A DNA stretch of 64,000 nt. Origin: Micromonospora sp. DSM 45708 (GTDB lineage: Bacteria; Actinomycetota; Actinomycetes; Mycobacteriales; Micromonosporaceae). The notes below the pieces were generated by a model that was given only the letters and a program-made list of their open reading frames with translations, ran no database searches and was not told the DNA's origin. Made by a program: the position numbers and the translations under genes. Positions within the stretch are counted from its first letter, which is position 1; every line of letters begins with the position of its first letter. Location of the stretch: assembly GCF_039566955.1 (NCBI RefSeq), contig NZ_CP154796.1, forward strand, positions 4,154,001-4,218,000. Direction: 5' to 3'. Below, one piece after another: positions 1 to 10,477 of this stretch.

Positions 1-445
1 GGACCGCGCCACCGGTACGGGCGGCGGCGGCCTTGACCCGCTCCAGCTTGGCGCCGGTGACGGTGCTGTCGACGGAGACGACGACCTGGTTGGTCGCGGC
101 GTCGGTCCACCAGGCGGTGCCCGGGATCTTGGCGGAACGCTCCAGCTCGCTGGTGGCGGCCTTGAGCTGGTTCGCGCCGCGGGTGACGAGCTTCGGCACG
201 GCGCCGGCGGCGTGCACCTGGCGGGCGGCGGCGGCGTCGGTCACGGTGACGACCATCTTGCCGCTGGCGTCGGCGTACGTGCCGGCGGCGCGGTCGCCGA
301 GCTTGGCGACGAGGGAGGCGGCGGCGTCGGGCGAGGCGGGCGAGGGGGCGGCCTGAGCGGGTGCGCCGAGCAGGGAACCGGTGACCAGGGTACCGGCCAC
401 GGCGACGGCGGCGGCACGACGGAGCGTGGACCTCGTGGGTCGCAT
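1..445 (-). CDS. Secreted S1-family (alpha-lytic/streptogrisin-like) serine protease, N-terminal part
   Basis: Only the first 148 codons lie in the window; the catalytic domain is beyond the left edge. The ATG at 445 follows a GGAGG seven bases upstream. Residues 1-32 form a secretion signal: basic MRPTRSTLRR, a hydrophobic Ala/Val/Leu core and an AQA cleavage site. Residues 40-148 resemble the alpha-lytic-protease prodomain that folds and inhibits the protease before export, with the phrase TAWWTDAATNQVVVSVDSTV typical of that region. The assignment rests on the prodomain alone; the catalytic triad cannot be seen. It is expected to be an extracellular endopeptidase. Confidence 0.75.
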   Translation of the reverse strand, partial: MRPTRSTLRRAAAVAVAGTLVTGSLLGAPAQAAPSPASPDAAASLVAKLGDRAAGTYADASGKMVVTVTDAAAARQVHAAGAVPKLVTRGANQLKAATSELERSAKIPGTAWWTDAATNQVVVSVDSTVTGAKLERVKAAAARTGGAV

Positions 446-658
446 GTAACAACCTCCGAACGGGGGTGAACGGGCGCTGTCATGGGAAAACGCCCGAGGA
501 CAACCCGGGCGACCTGGGGAAACCGTCCGGGCTGACCAAAGTATTCACACATTTAAGATCGTAAGCAAGACATGCGTTTGCCCGGATTCGCACCGCCACC
601 ACGTGTAACGCCCAGGCAACAACATCGTCACCAGGTGTCAGACGCGACGCCGGCCTGC

Positions 659-1132
659 TCAGGCGCGACGGCGGGCGCCAGGTCCGGGGCGGGGCAGGAT
701 GTCCCGCGGCTCGGTCACGTCGTGCCCCCCGGCGCAGCGCAGCGCCACCCGCACCTCGCCGCCGCAGTCGCGGTGCGTCACGCTCAGCGGCGGACCCTGC
801 GGGTCGGCCAGGTACCGGTCGCCCCACCCGAGCACCGCCACCAGCACCGGCCACAGGTCCAGCCCCATCTCGGTGAGTCGATACTCGTGCCGCGGCCGGC
901 TGCCCGGCTCACGGTACGGCTCCCGACGCAGCACCCCGCGCTCCACCAGCATCGACAGCCGGTTGGTCAGCACCTGACGCGGAACGCCGGTGCGTACCCG
1001 CATGTCGTCGAAGCGGCGTACGCCGTTGAAGACCTCGCGGAGCACGACCACGGTCCACCGCTCGCCGAGGATCTCCATGGCGCGCGCGATGGTGCAGTTC
1101 TCCACCGACCAGTCCAGTGCCGCGGGTCTCAT
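659..1132 (-). CDS. HxlR-family winged-helix transcriptional regulator
   Basis: A 157-aa protein with the HxlR signature near the N-terminus: a Cys (VENCTIARAMEILGERW), then WTVVVLREVFNGVRRFDDM and the recognition-helix stretch VPRQVLTNRLSMLVERGVL. The family senses small molecules, redox state or aldehydes as dimers and usually controls a divergent neighbour. The frame is open to 1168, but the Met at 1132 gives the normal family length. The gene diverges from the thioesterase at 1189, leaving 56 bp for both promoters, so it probably controls that gene and itself. The ligand is unknown. The Arg/Pro-rich last 15 residues look like a disordered tail. Confidence 0.85.
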   Translation of the reverse strand: MRPAALDWSVENCTIARAMEILGERWTVVVLREVFNGVRRFDDMRVRTGVPRQVLTNRLSMLVERGVLRREPYREPGSRPRHEYRLTEMGLDLWPVLVAVLGWGDRYLADPQGPPLSVTHRDCGGEVRVALRCAGGHDVTEPRDILPRPGPGARRRA

Positions 1133-1188
1133 GTCGACCAGGCTAGGTCTGATTGACAGACTCAGCAACGCGCTGCGAGGCTGGGTCC

Positions 1189-1698
1189 ATGACCCAGACG
1201 CAGGAGCGCAGCCGCACGTTCACCTGGTCCGACCCGGTCGCCGGGGCCGCCCACCTCGGCCGGCGCAGCGGCCTCGACCTGCTGCGCGCGATGATCGCCG
1301 GCGAGCTGGCCGCGCCGCCGGTCATGCACCTGATCGACATGGCGCGGATGACGGCCGACGAGGGCCGCGTGGTCGTCGAGCTGGTGCCGCAGGAGTTCCA
1401 CTACAACCCGCTCGGCACGGTGCACGGCGGCGTCCTCTCCACCCTGCTGGACACCGCCGCCGGCTGCGCCGTGCACACGACGCTGCCGGTCGGCGTCGGC
1501 TACACCTCGCTCGACCTGAACGTGAAGTTCCTCCGCCCGGTCACCGTGGCCAGCGGCAGGCTGCGCTGCGAGGGCACCGTGCTCCAGCGGGGCCGCCGCA
1601 CCGCGCTGGCCGAGGCCCGCCTGACCGACCCGGCCGACCGCCTGGTCGCCCACGCCACCTCCACCTGCCTCCTCTTCCCCCTCGACCCGCCCGCCTGA
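1189..1698 (+). CDS. PaaI-like hotdog-fold thioesterase
   Basis: A 169-aa single-domain hotdog protein. The diagnostic active-site segment is LGTVHGGVLSTLLDTAAGCA (HGG motif, about residue 78), followed by TSLDLNVKFLRPV, the beta-strand typical of PaaI/YigI-type acyl-CoA thioesterases. It is expected to hydrolyse acyl- or aryl-CoA thioesters in the cytoplasm; the chain specificity cannot be told. The frame is open from 1153, but the ATG at 1189 starts a normal-length protein. It is divergent from the HxlR regulator, its probable controller, and convergent with the acyl-ACP desaturase, with a bidirectional terminator between them. Confidence 0.85.
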   Translation: MTQTQERSRTFTWSDPVAGAAHLGRRSGLDLLRAMIAGELAAPPVMHLIDMARMTADEGRVVVELVPQEFHYNPLGTVHGGVLSTLLDTAAGCAVHTTLPVGVGYTSLDLNVKFLRPVTVASGRLRCEGTVLQRGRRTALAEARLTDPADRLVAHATSTCLLFPLDPPA

Positions 1699-1801
1699 CT
1701 CCCCACCCCCGCCGCACCCCCACCTGCGCCCCGCCGCCCCGCACCCCCGACCCGCCCCGCACCCCCGACCCGCGCCGCCGCACCCCGCCCCGCCCCGCAG
1801 T

Positions 1802-1851
1802 TTCACGGAAAGAGTGGCTATCCGGCCGCAAATAGCCACTCTTTCCGTGAA
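1802..1851. terminator. Bidirectional hairpin terminator, family A repeat
   Basis: Perfect 20-bp inverted repeat (1802-1821 and 1832-1851) around a 10-base loop, with the arm TTCACGGAAAGAGTGGCTAT. It lies between two convergent genes (thioesterase and desaturase). The same stem core occurs at 21856-21913 and 56381-56438, so this is one copy of a dispersed terminator-type repeat. Confidence 0.8.
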
Positions 1852-1859
1852 TCAGCGTG

Positions 1860-1927
<68 letters not shown>

Positions 1928-1956
1928 CCCGGGGAGAAGGGAGGGAGGGGCGGGGG

Positions 1957-2892
1957 TCAGCGGGTCGCGGTCAGGCGGGCGGCGCGGGCGGCGCGGCGTT
2001 CCTCGAAGCGGGCCGCCTGGGTCTCCAGCAGGTCGAGTTGGGCGGCGATCTGCTCGCGGGCGGCCTCGCCGTCGCCGTTCAGACCGGTCACCTCGAACAG
2101 GTCCCACTGGCGCAGCACCGGCACCACCACCTCGTCGCGGTGCTGGCGCAGGTCGTAGATGCCGGCCAGCGCGATCGCCACCGACTTGCGCGCGAAACCG
2201 TCGATGCCCACCCCCGGCATCTGGAAGTCGGCGAGCACGTCGGCGACCGCCCGCATGGCCTGACTCGGTGCCAGCTCGAAGGACGCGGCGAGCAGGTTGC
2301 GGTAGAAGACCATGTGCAGGTTCTCGTCCGCCGCCACCCGGGCCAGCAGCGCCTCGCAGACCGGGTCGCCGGTGGCCCGGCCGGTGTTGCGGTGCGAGAT
2401 GCGGGTGGCCAGTTCCTGGAACGACACGTACGCCAGCGAGTGCAGCACCTCGTCGTCGTGGACGTTGCGGTAGCCGGCGGACATGTGCACCATCCGGGCC
2501 CGCTCCAGCGCCACCGGGTCGACCGCCCGGCTCACCGTGAGGTAGTCGCGGATCGCGGTGCCGTGCCGCCCCTCCTCCGCGGTCCACCGGTGCACCCAGG
2601 TGCCCCACGCGCCGTCCCGCCCGAACAGGCTGGCGATCTCGTGGTGGTAGGAGGGCAGGTTGTCCTCGGTGAGCAGGTTGACGATCAGCGCGGTGCGGGC
2701 CGCCTCGGGCAGCGTCGAGTCGGCCTCCGACCACGCCTCGCCGCCGAGCGGGCCGTCGAACGTGCGTCCGTCGCTCCACGGCACGTACTCGTGCGGGAAC
2801 CATTCCTTGGCCAGCGACAGGTGCCGGTCGAGGTTCTTCTCCACGACCGGTTCGAGTTCGGTGAGCAGAGCGGTCTGGCTGAGCACGGTCAC
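1957..2892 (-). CDS. Acyl-ACP desaturase (soluble di-iron, DesA family)
   Basis: A 311-aa protein of the plant/mycobacterial acyl-ACP desaturase family, which introduces a double bond into acyl chains bound to acyl carrier protein using O2 and electrons from ferredoxin. Di-iron ligand motifs are visible: TAEEGRH (about residue 104) and ADENLHM (about residue 189), with a further Glu in LTEDNLPSYHHE. The GTG start at 2892 has GGGAG upstream; a GTG two codons later is possible. A 31-bp palindrome ends 10 bp before the start, pointing to direct repression by a dimeric regulator that senses fatty acids. It is not in an obvious operon. It probably adjusts membrane unsaturation. Confidence 0.9.
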   Translation of the reverse strand: MTVLSQTALLTELEPVVEKNLDRHLSLAKEWFPHEYVPWSDGRTFDGPLGGEAWSEADSTLPEAARTALIVNLLTEDNLPSYHHEIASLFGRDGAWGTWVHRWTAEEGRHGTAIRDYLTVSRAVDPVALERARMVHMSAGYRNVHDDEVLHSLAYVSFQELATRISHRNTGRATGDPVCEALLARVAADENLHMVFYRNLLAASFELAPSQAMRAVADVLADFQMPGVGIDGFARKSVAIALAGIYDLRQHRDEVVVPVLRQWDLFEVTGLNGDGEAAREQIAAQLDLLETQAARFEERRAARAARLTATR

Positions 2893-2901
2893 GACGTTCT
2901 C

Positions 2902-2932
2902 CCTACGGTGGCGTAACTTACGCCACCGTAGG
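2902..2932. promoter_or_regulatory. Palindromic operator in front of acyl-ACP desaturase
   Basis: Perfect inverted repeat: 15-bp arms CCTACGGTGGCGTAA and TTACGCCACCGTAGG around a single C at 2917. It sits 10-40 bp upstream of the desaturase start and 12 bp after the end of hisS (whose stop is at 2944, same strand). Its size and symmetry fit a TetR-type dimer site. No regulator gene is adjacent, so control is probably from elsewhere. Confidence 0.8.
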
Positions 2933-2943
2933 TCGAATCGTCG

Positions 2944-4278
2944 TCAGACGCCAGCGCCACCGACCAGCGGCTTCAGGTCCGCCCGGGGCGGGGTCCACTC
3001 GCCCGCCGCGGCGGGCACCTGCGCGCCGGACCGGATGTCCTTCACCTCGTCGCCGTCCGCGCCGGGGAACCAGACGTACGGGATGCCCCGCCGTTCGGCG
3101 TACCGGATCTGCTTGCCGAACTTCGCCGCGGACGGCGACACCTCGGTCGGGACGCCCCGGGAGCGCAGCGCCGCCGCGACCGCGTCGCTGGCCGCCCGGT
3201 CCTCCTCGGCGGCGACCGCGACCAGCACGCACGTCGGCACGGACCGGGACGCGGTCAACGCCTCGGCGCCGAAGAGCAGGCCGAGCAGCCGGGTCACGCC
3301 GATCGAGATGCCCACCCCGGGGAACCGGACGTTGCCGGCGCTGGCCAGGTTGTCGTACCGGCCACCGGAGCAGATCGAGCCGAACCGTTCGTACCCGATC
3401 ATCTGCGTCTCGTAGACGGTGCCGGTGTAGTAGTCGAGCCCCCGGGCGATGCGCAGGTCGGCGACGCAGAGGCCGGGTGCGTGCGCGGCGGCGGTCTCCA
3501 CCACGGCGGTCAGCTCCGCGATGCCCTCGTCGAGCAGCGGGTCGTCGACGCCGAGGGCCCGCACCGCGTCGGCGAACGAGGCATCCGGCGCGGAGATCTC
3601 GGCCAGCGCGAGGCACGCCTTGGCCTGGGCGTCGCTCGCCCCGGCGGTCTCGGCCAGCAGCGCCGCCACCTTCGCCGGGCCGATCTTGTCGAGCTTGTCG
3701 ACCGCGCGCAGCGCCGCCTCCGGGTCGGTCAGCCCGACGCCGCGGTAGAAGCCCTCGCAGATCTTGCGGTTGTTGACCTGGATGCGGACCGGCGGGATGG
3801 GCAGCGACCGCAGCGCGTCGCCGATGACCAGCGGCATCTCGGCCTCGTAGTGCGCCGGCAGCGTGTCCCGGTCGACGATGTCGATGTCGGCCTGGAGGAA
3901 CTCCCGGTAGCGGCCCTCCTGCGGGCGCTCGCCCCGCCACACCTTCTGGATCTGGTAGCGGCGGAACGGGAAGGCCAGCTTGCCGGCGTTCTCCAGCACG
4001 TAGCGGGCGAACGGCACGGTCAGGTCGAAGTGCAGCCCGAGCGCGTCGTCGCCGGCCGGCCCGTCGGCGTCGGCCTGCAACCGGCGCAGCAGGTAGACCT
4101 CCTTCGAGGTCTCCCCCTTGCGCAGCAACTGGTCGAGCGGCTCGACCGAGCGGGTCTCCAGCGGCGCGAAGCCGTACAGCTCGAACGTGGCGCGGATCCG
4201 GTCCAGCACGAACTGCTCGACCATCCGCTGCGCCGGCGTCCACTCGGGGAAGCCGGAGATGGGCGTGGGCTTGCTCAT
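2944..4278 (-). CDS. hisS: Histidyl-tRNA synthetase
   Basis: A 444-aa class II synthetase that charges tRNA-His in the cytoplasm. Visible motifs: class II motif 2 around YQIQKVWRGERPQEGRYREF (about residues 105-125), the histidine-binding element ARGLDYYTGTVYE (about 280), motif 3 around GVGISIGVTRLLGL, and a C-terminal anticodon-binding domain ending in an Ala/Pro-rich tail. The start MSKPTPISGF matches the family. It follows the MBL hydrolase gene by 42 bp on the same strand, as in other actinobacteria, so the two are probably co-transcribed. Confidence 0.97.
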   Translation of the reverse strand: MSKPTPISGFPEWTPAQRMVEQFVLDRIRATFELYGFAPLETRSVEPLDQLLRKGETSKEVYLLRRLQADADGPAGDDALGLHFDLTVPFARYVLENAGKLAFPFRRYQIQKVWRGERPQEGRYREFLQADIDIVDRDTLPAHYEAEMPLVIGDALRSLPIPPVRIQVNNRKICEGFYRGVGLTDPEAALRAVDKLDKIGPAKVAALLAETAGASDAQAKACLALAEISAPDASFADAVRALGVDDPLLDEGIAELTAVVETAAAHAPGLCVADLRIARGLDYYTGTVYETQMIGYERFGSICSGGRYDNLASAGNVRFPGVGISIGVTRLLGLLFGAEALTASRSVPTCVLVAVAAEEDRAASDAVAAALRSRGVPTEVSPSAAKFGKQIRYAERRGIPYVWFPGADGDEVKDIRSGAQVPAAAGEWTPPRADLKPLVGGAGV

Positions 4279-4320
4279 GGCGTACTCCTTGCGAAACCCG
4301 CGCCGGGCGCGGGCGAGGGT

Positions 4321-5034
4321 CTAGAGGCCTCGGGTGGGCGCGGCCGGGCGCGCGGGCCCGGACACCTCGACGAGGTACGGGTTGCTCGCGCGCTCGCGGC
4401 CGATGGTGGTCGCGGGGCCGTGGCCGGGCAGGACGACGGTGTCGTCGGCCAGCGGGAGGACCTTCTCCCGGAGGCTGGCCAGCATGCGGGGCATGCTGCC
4501 GCCCGGCAGGTCGGTGCGGCCGATCGAGCCGGCGAAGAGCACGTCACCGGAGAGGCAGATCTCGTCGGCCTCCCAGGGCGAGCCGGCGCCGGGCATCCGG
4601 AACAGCACCGACCCGCCGGTATGGCCGGGGGCGTGGTCGACGGTGATCTCCAGCCCGGCCAACGCCAGCGTCGCGCCGTCGGTCAGCTCGGCCACGTCGT
4701 CCGGCTCGGCGTACGGCAGCCGCCCGCCGAAGAGCGCGGTGAGGTCCATGGACAGCGCCTTGGACGGGTCGGCCAGCAACTCGCGGTCCTCGGGGTGGAC
4801 GTAGGCGGCGATGCCGCGCGCCCCGCAGACCGGCGCCACCGAGAAGGTGTGGTCGAGGTGGCCGTGGGTGAGCAGCACGGCGGCCGGGTGCAGGCGGTGC
4901 TCCGCGAGCACGGCGTCGAGCCGGTCGATCACCCCGATGCCGGGATCGACCACCACGCACTGCTCCCCCGGCGCGGTCGCCACCACGTAGCAGTTGGTGC
5001 CGAAGGCGTCCGCGGGAAAGCCGGCCACGAGCAC
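4321..5034 (-). CDS. MBL-fold metallohydrolase (glyoxalase II-like)
   Basis: A 237-aa metallo-beta-lactamase-fold hydrolase. Metal ligands are visible: THGHLDHT (HxHxDH, about residues 56-63), a His in DHAPGHTGGSV (about 137), an Asp in CLSGDVLFAGSIGRTD and a His in VLPGHGP. Relatives hydrolyse hydroxyacyl thioesters of glutathione or mycothiol, but many have unknown substrates. It lies just upstream of hisS on the same strand, a position conserved in actinobacteria. The last 15 residues are Pro/Ala-rich. The exact substrate is not inferable. Confidence 0.9.
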   Translation of the reverse strand: MLVAGFPADAFGTNCYVVATAPGEQCVVVDPGIGVIDRLDAVLAEHRLHPAAVLLTHGHLDHTFSVAPVCGARGIAAYVHPEDRELLADPSKALSMDLTALFGGRLPYAEPDDVAELTDGATLALAGLEITVDHAPGHTGGSVLFRMPGAGSPWEADEICLSGDVLFAGSIGRTDLPGGSMPRMLASLREKVLPLADDTVVLPGHGPATTIGRERASNPYLVEVSGPARPAAPTRGL

Positions 5035-5293
5035 GTCCGTCCCCTCTCCGTCCGGTCGTCGTCCTCGCCCAGCAGCCTAGTCGTACCGACGAGCGGGTTT
5101 CGCCCGCCACCGTGCCCGGACGCCCCACCGGCCCCAGTGACAACGCCCGATAAGGCGAGGCCGGACCTCGTACACCACTTTCCCAGTCGGTAGCCGTACA
5201 CTCTGGCGGGCGTGTGGCGTGGCGCACCCCGACCGAACACGGCGGGCGACGCCCGGACGCCGGCGACGATCAGGCAGAGGAAGGGGAGCACCT

Positions 5294-6145
5294 GTGGCTT
5301 CCAGCAGGGACCGGCAGCGCAAGATGGCGCGGGCCAAGCTCGACCGGCAACTCGCCCGGCGGGCCGCGGCCGCGAAGCGCCGCCGGCAGATCCAGGCCGG
5401 CGTGGGCGCCGCGGTGGTGCTCGCGCTGATCGTGGCCGGCTCGGCCTGGGCGCTCGGCGCGTTCGACTCGGAGCCCAAGAAGCAGGCCGCCGAGGACACG
5501 TGCCTCTGGACCCCGCAGGACGGCGCCGCGAACGCCAACCTCAAGGACGTCGGCACGCCGGCCACCCGGGACCTGCCCACCTCGGGCACGCGACCGATGA
5601 CGGTGACCACCAACCAGGGCGGGCCGATCACCGTCGACCTGGACCTGGCCGCCGCGCCCTGCGGCAGCGCGAGCCTCGCCCACCTGGCGAGCCGGAAGTT
5701 CTACGACACCACCAAGTGCCACGAGATCACCACCGAGGGCGCGCTGCGCTGCGGTGACCCGAGCGGCACCGGGATCGGCGGACCGACCTACTCGTTCTAC
5801 GACGAGAACGTCCCCACCGCGCCCGAGCCGAGCCCGTCGGCCTCGCCCGCGCCGGGTCAGCCCCCGACCTATCCGAAGGGCACCGTCGCCCTGGTCGGCA
5901 ACCCGCCGGGTACCAACGGCAGCCAGTTCCTGATCTTCTTCAAGGACTTCAGCCCGGCCAAGCCGGCCTACAGCGTCGTCGGCAAGGTCACCGGCGGGCT
6001 CGACGTGGTGGAGAAGATCGGCACGCTCCCGACCGTGGACAATGGCAGCGGGGCGAAGGTCAAGCCGAAGACGGACGTGGTGATCCAGAGCCTCACCGTC
6101 GGCGAGCCGAACGCCGCGCCGGCGAGCAGCCCCAGCGCCGGTTGA
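5294..6145 (+). CDS. Membrane-anchored cyclophilin-type peptidyl-prolyl isomerase, paralog 1
   Basis: A 283-aa protein. A GTG at 5294 behind AGGAAGGGGAG is chosen over the open frame from 5219, because it gives VASSRDRQR, matching the start of the second copy. Residues 1-34 are basic, 36-54 form one membrane segment, and about 100-270 form a cyclophilin domain (GTNGSQFLIFFKDF, YSVVGKVTGGLDVVEKIG) that would face outside. Cyclophilins isomerise Xaa-Pro bonds; here the catalytic Arg of the FHR motif is replaced by Glu144 (KCHEIT), so activity may be weak or lost. A Pro/Ser insert (about 178-195) interrupts the domain. Next to relA and its paralog, as in mycobacteria. Confidence 0.88.
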   Translation: MASSRDRQRKMARAKLDRQLARRAAAAKRRRQIQAGVGAAVVLALIVAGSAWALGAFDSEPKKQAAEDTCLWTPQDGAANANLKDVGTPATRDLPTSGTRPMTVTTNQGGPITVDLDLAAAPCGSASLAHLASRKFYDTTKCHEITTEGALRCGDPSGTGIGGPTYSFYDENVPTAPEPSPSASPAPGQPPTYPKGTVALVGNPPGTNGSQFLIFFKDFSPAKPAYSVVGKVTGGLDVVEKIGTLPTVDNGSGAKVKPKTDVVIQSLTVGEPNAAPASSPSAG

Positions 6146-6228
6146 TCCACCTCGGGTCGGCCCTGACCCACCCTTGACGCGACGGCGCGCGACGCCGTCC
6201 CCCGATACACAGCAGGTGAGGAGTGACC

Positions 6229-7068
6229 GTGACGTCCACGAGAGACCGCCAGCGGGCGGCGGCGCGGGCCCGGCTCGAGCGGGAGATGGCCGAGCGGGCC
6301 GGAAAGGCCCGCAAGCGCCGGCAGACGCAGGCGATCGCCGGCGCCGCGGCCGTGCTGGTGCTCGTGGTGGCCGGCACCGTCTGGCTCGCCACGTCGCTGG
6401 GCGGCGACGACGACGACAAGGAGCAGGCCGGCACCGCGGCCGGCTTCGCCCAGTGCACCTACAACGAGGTGCCCAAGGAGGGCCGGCCGGCGCAGATCAA
6501 GGACGTCGGGCTGCCGCCGGGACAGCAGGCGAACAAGGGCAGCCAGACGATGACGATCGACACCAACCTGGGGCCGATCACCGCCCGGCTGGACCGCAGC
6601 GCGGTGCCGTGCACCGCCGGCAGCTTCACGCACCTGGCCAGCAAGGGCTTCTTCGACAACACCAAGTGCCACCGCCTGGTCACCGAGGGCATCAAGGTGC
6701 TCCAGTGCGGTGACCCGAGCGCGACCGGGAAGGGCTGGCGGGACACCGACGGCACCGGTGGGCCGAGCTACAACCTGGCCGAGGAGAACCTGCCCACCAA
6801 CAAGCGTCCGCCGTACCCGGAGGGCGTCATCGCGATGGCCAACTCCGGCCAGCCGGGCAGCACCGGCAGCCAGTTCTTCATCGTGTACGGCGACTCCCCG
6901 CTCGACCCGAACTACACGGTGCTGGGCACCGTCACCGGCGGGATGGACGTGGTGAAGCAGGTCGCCGCGGCCGGCGACGACGGCGCGTTCGCGAAGCAGG
7001 CCGGCGGCGGTCACCCGAAGAAGGAGATCGTCATGACCAAGGTGAGCCTGAGCGACATCCAGGGCTGA
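6229..7068 (+). CDS. Membrane-anchored cyclophilin-type peptidyl-prolyl isomerase, paralog 2
   Basis: A 279-aa protein with the same plan as its upstream neighbour: basic N-terminus, one membrane helix (about 36-54), an Asp-rich linker (GGDDDDK), then a cyclophilin domain. It keeps the catalytic Arg (KCHRLVTEG, Arg149) and the core GSTGSQFFIVYGDS and YTVLGTVTGGMDVVKQVA. The start at 6229 has GAGGAG five bases upstream; a GTG at 6223 is also possible. It is a tandem duplicate lying 83 bp after paralog 1 and probably acts in folding of exported proteins. It ends at a strong terminator shared with relA. Confidence 0.9.
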   Translation: MTSTRDRQRAAARARLEREMAERAGKARKRRQTQAIAGAAAVLVLVVAGTVWLATSLGGDDDDKEQAGTAAGFAQCTYNEVPKEGRPAQIKDVGLPPGQQANKGSQTMTIDTNLGPITARLDRSAVPCTAGSFTHLASKGFFDNTKCHRLVTEGIKVLQCGDPSATGKGWRDTDGTGGPSYNLAEENLPTNKRPPYPEGVIAMANSGQPGSTGSQFFIVYGDSPLDPNYTVLGTVTGGMDVVKQVAAAGDDGAFAKQAGGGHPKKEIVMTKVSLSDIQG

Positions 7069-7079
7069 CCCGCGTCACC

Positions 7080-7114
7080 GAAAACGCCCGCCGGCTCGAC
7101 CGGCGGGCGTTTTC
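7080..7114. terminator. Bidirectional rho-independent terminator
   Basis: 15-bp perfect stem (7080-7094 with 7100-7114) and 5-base loop, with AAAA at one end and TTTT at the other, placed between the convergent cyclophilin and relA genes. It can serve both strands. Confidence 0.9.
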
Positions 7115-7127
7115 CGTGCGTATGTGC

Positions 7128-9590
<2,463 letters not shown>

Positions 9591-9812
9591 CGGCCTCCTC
9601 ACCGTTCGCCGGGATGCGCCGGCCGTCCGGCCGACGTCTGATCCAACCGACCCGGGGGCCGGTGTTGTTCCGCGCCGGTCACCGGGGCTGGGCTCCGCCG
9701 CCTGCGGACGGTCACCCGCCCGGTCAGGCAAAGGGCAATGCTACCCGTAGGCAGGGTGCGCCGCCGCTCCCCCGGACGGTCGGTGCCGGCGAGCTACGCG
9801 GGACGACCAGGG

Positions 9813-10391
9813 TCAAACGGTCAGCAGGGCATGGACCGGGCGCGGCGCGAGCCGCTCCCGACCCTTCAGGAAGCCCAGTTCCAGCAGGATCGTGAAGCCG
9901 GAGACCGTGCCGCCGGCCCGCTCCACCAGGTCGAGCGTGGCCTCGGCGGTGCCGCCGGTGGCCAGCACGTCGTCCAGCACCAGCACCCGGTGGCCGGCGG
10001 TGAACGCGTCCTGGTGCACCTCCAGCGTCGCCTCGCCGTACTCCAGCGCGTAGGAGGCCGAGTGGGTCGCGCGGGGCAGCTTGCCGGCCTTGCGTACCGG
10101 CACCACGCCCACCCCGGTGGCGTACGCGACGGCGGCGGCCAGCACGAACCCGCGCGCCTCGATGCCGGCGACCACGTCGAAGGACTCCGGACCGTGGTAC
10201 GCGATGATCCCGTCGATCACCTCGCGGAACGCCACGCCGTCGGCGAAGAGCGGCATCAGATCCTTGAACATGACCCCCGGCTTGGGGAAGTCCGGCACGT
10301 CCAGCAGCCGGCTGGCGACCAGCCGGGCGACCTCCGGGCCGCTGTCTCCCCGTACCTCGGTGGTGTGCGTCTCCGTCACGGTGCGTCCCAT
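9813..10391 (-). CDS. apt: Adenine phosphoribosyltransferase
   Basis: A 192-aa purine-salvage enzyme converting adenine and PRPP to AMP. The PRPP-binding motif VLVLDDVLATGGTAEATLDL is clear (about residues 142-160), as are DFPKPGVMFKDLMPL and the base-binding region GIEARGFVLAAAVAYATG. The start MGRTVTETHT carries a short extension typical of actinobacterial copies. It sits between secF and relA; a strong hairpin separates it from secF, suggesting apt-relA has its own promoter. Confidence 0.96.
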   Translation of the reverse strand: MGRTVTETHTTEVRGDSGPEVARLVASRLLDVPDFPKPGVMFKDLMPLFADGVAFREVIDGIIAYHGPESFDVVAGIEARGFVLAAAVAYATGVGVVPVRKAGKLPRATHSASYALEYGEATLEVHQDAFTAGHRVLVLDDVLATGGTAEATLDLVERAGGTVSGFTILLELGFLKGRERLAPRPVHALLTV

Positions 10392-10407
10392 GTCCTCTCG
10401 AAACGAC

Positions 10408-10451
10408 GACGGCGTCCGTCATGTCGTGGTAACAGCATGACGGACGCCGTC
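10408..10451. terminator. Hairpin between secF and apt
   Basis: Perfect 16-bp stem (10408-10423 with 10436-10451, arm GACGGCGTCCGTCATG) and 12-base loop, in the 86-bp gap after secF and just upstream of apt. No T-run follows. It is probably a terminator or processing site splitting the yajC-secDF unit from apt-relA. Confidence 0.7.
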
Positions 10452-10477
10452 CGGTCGATTCCCCTTCGGGCCTGCGG

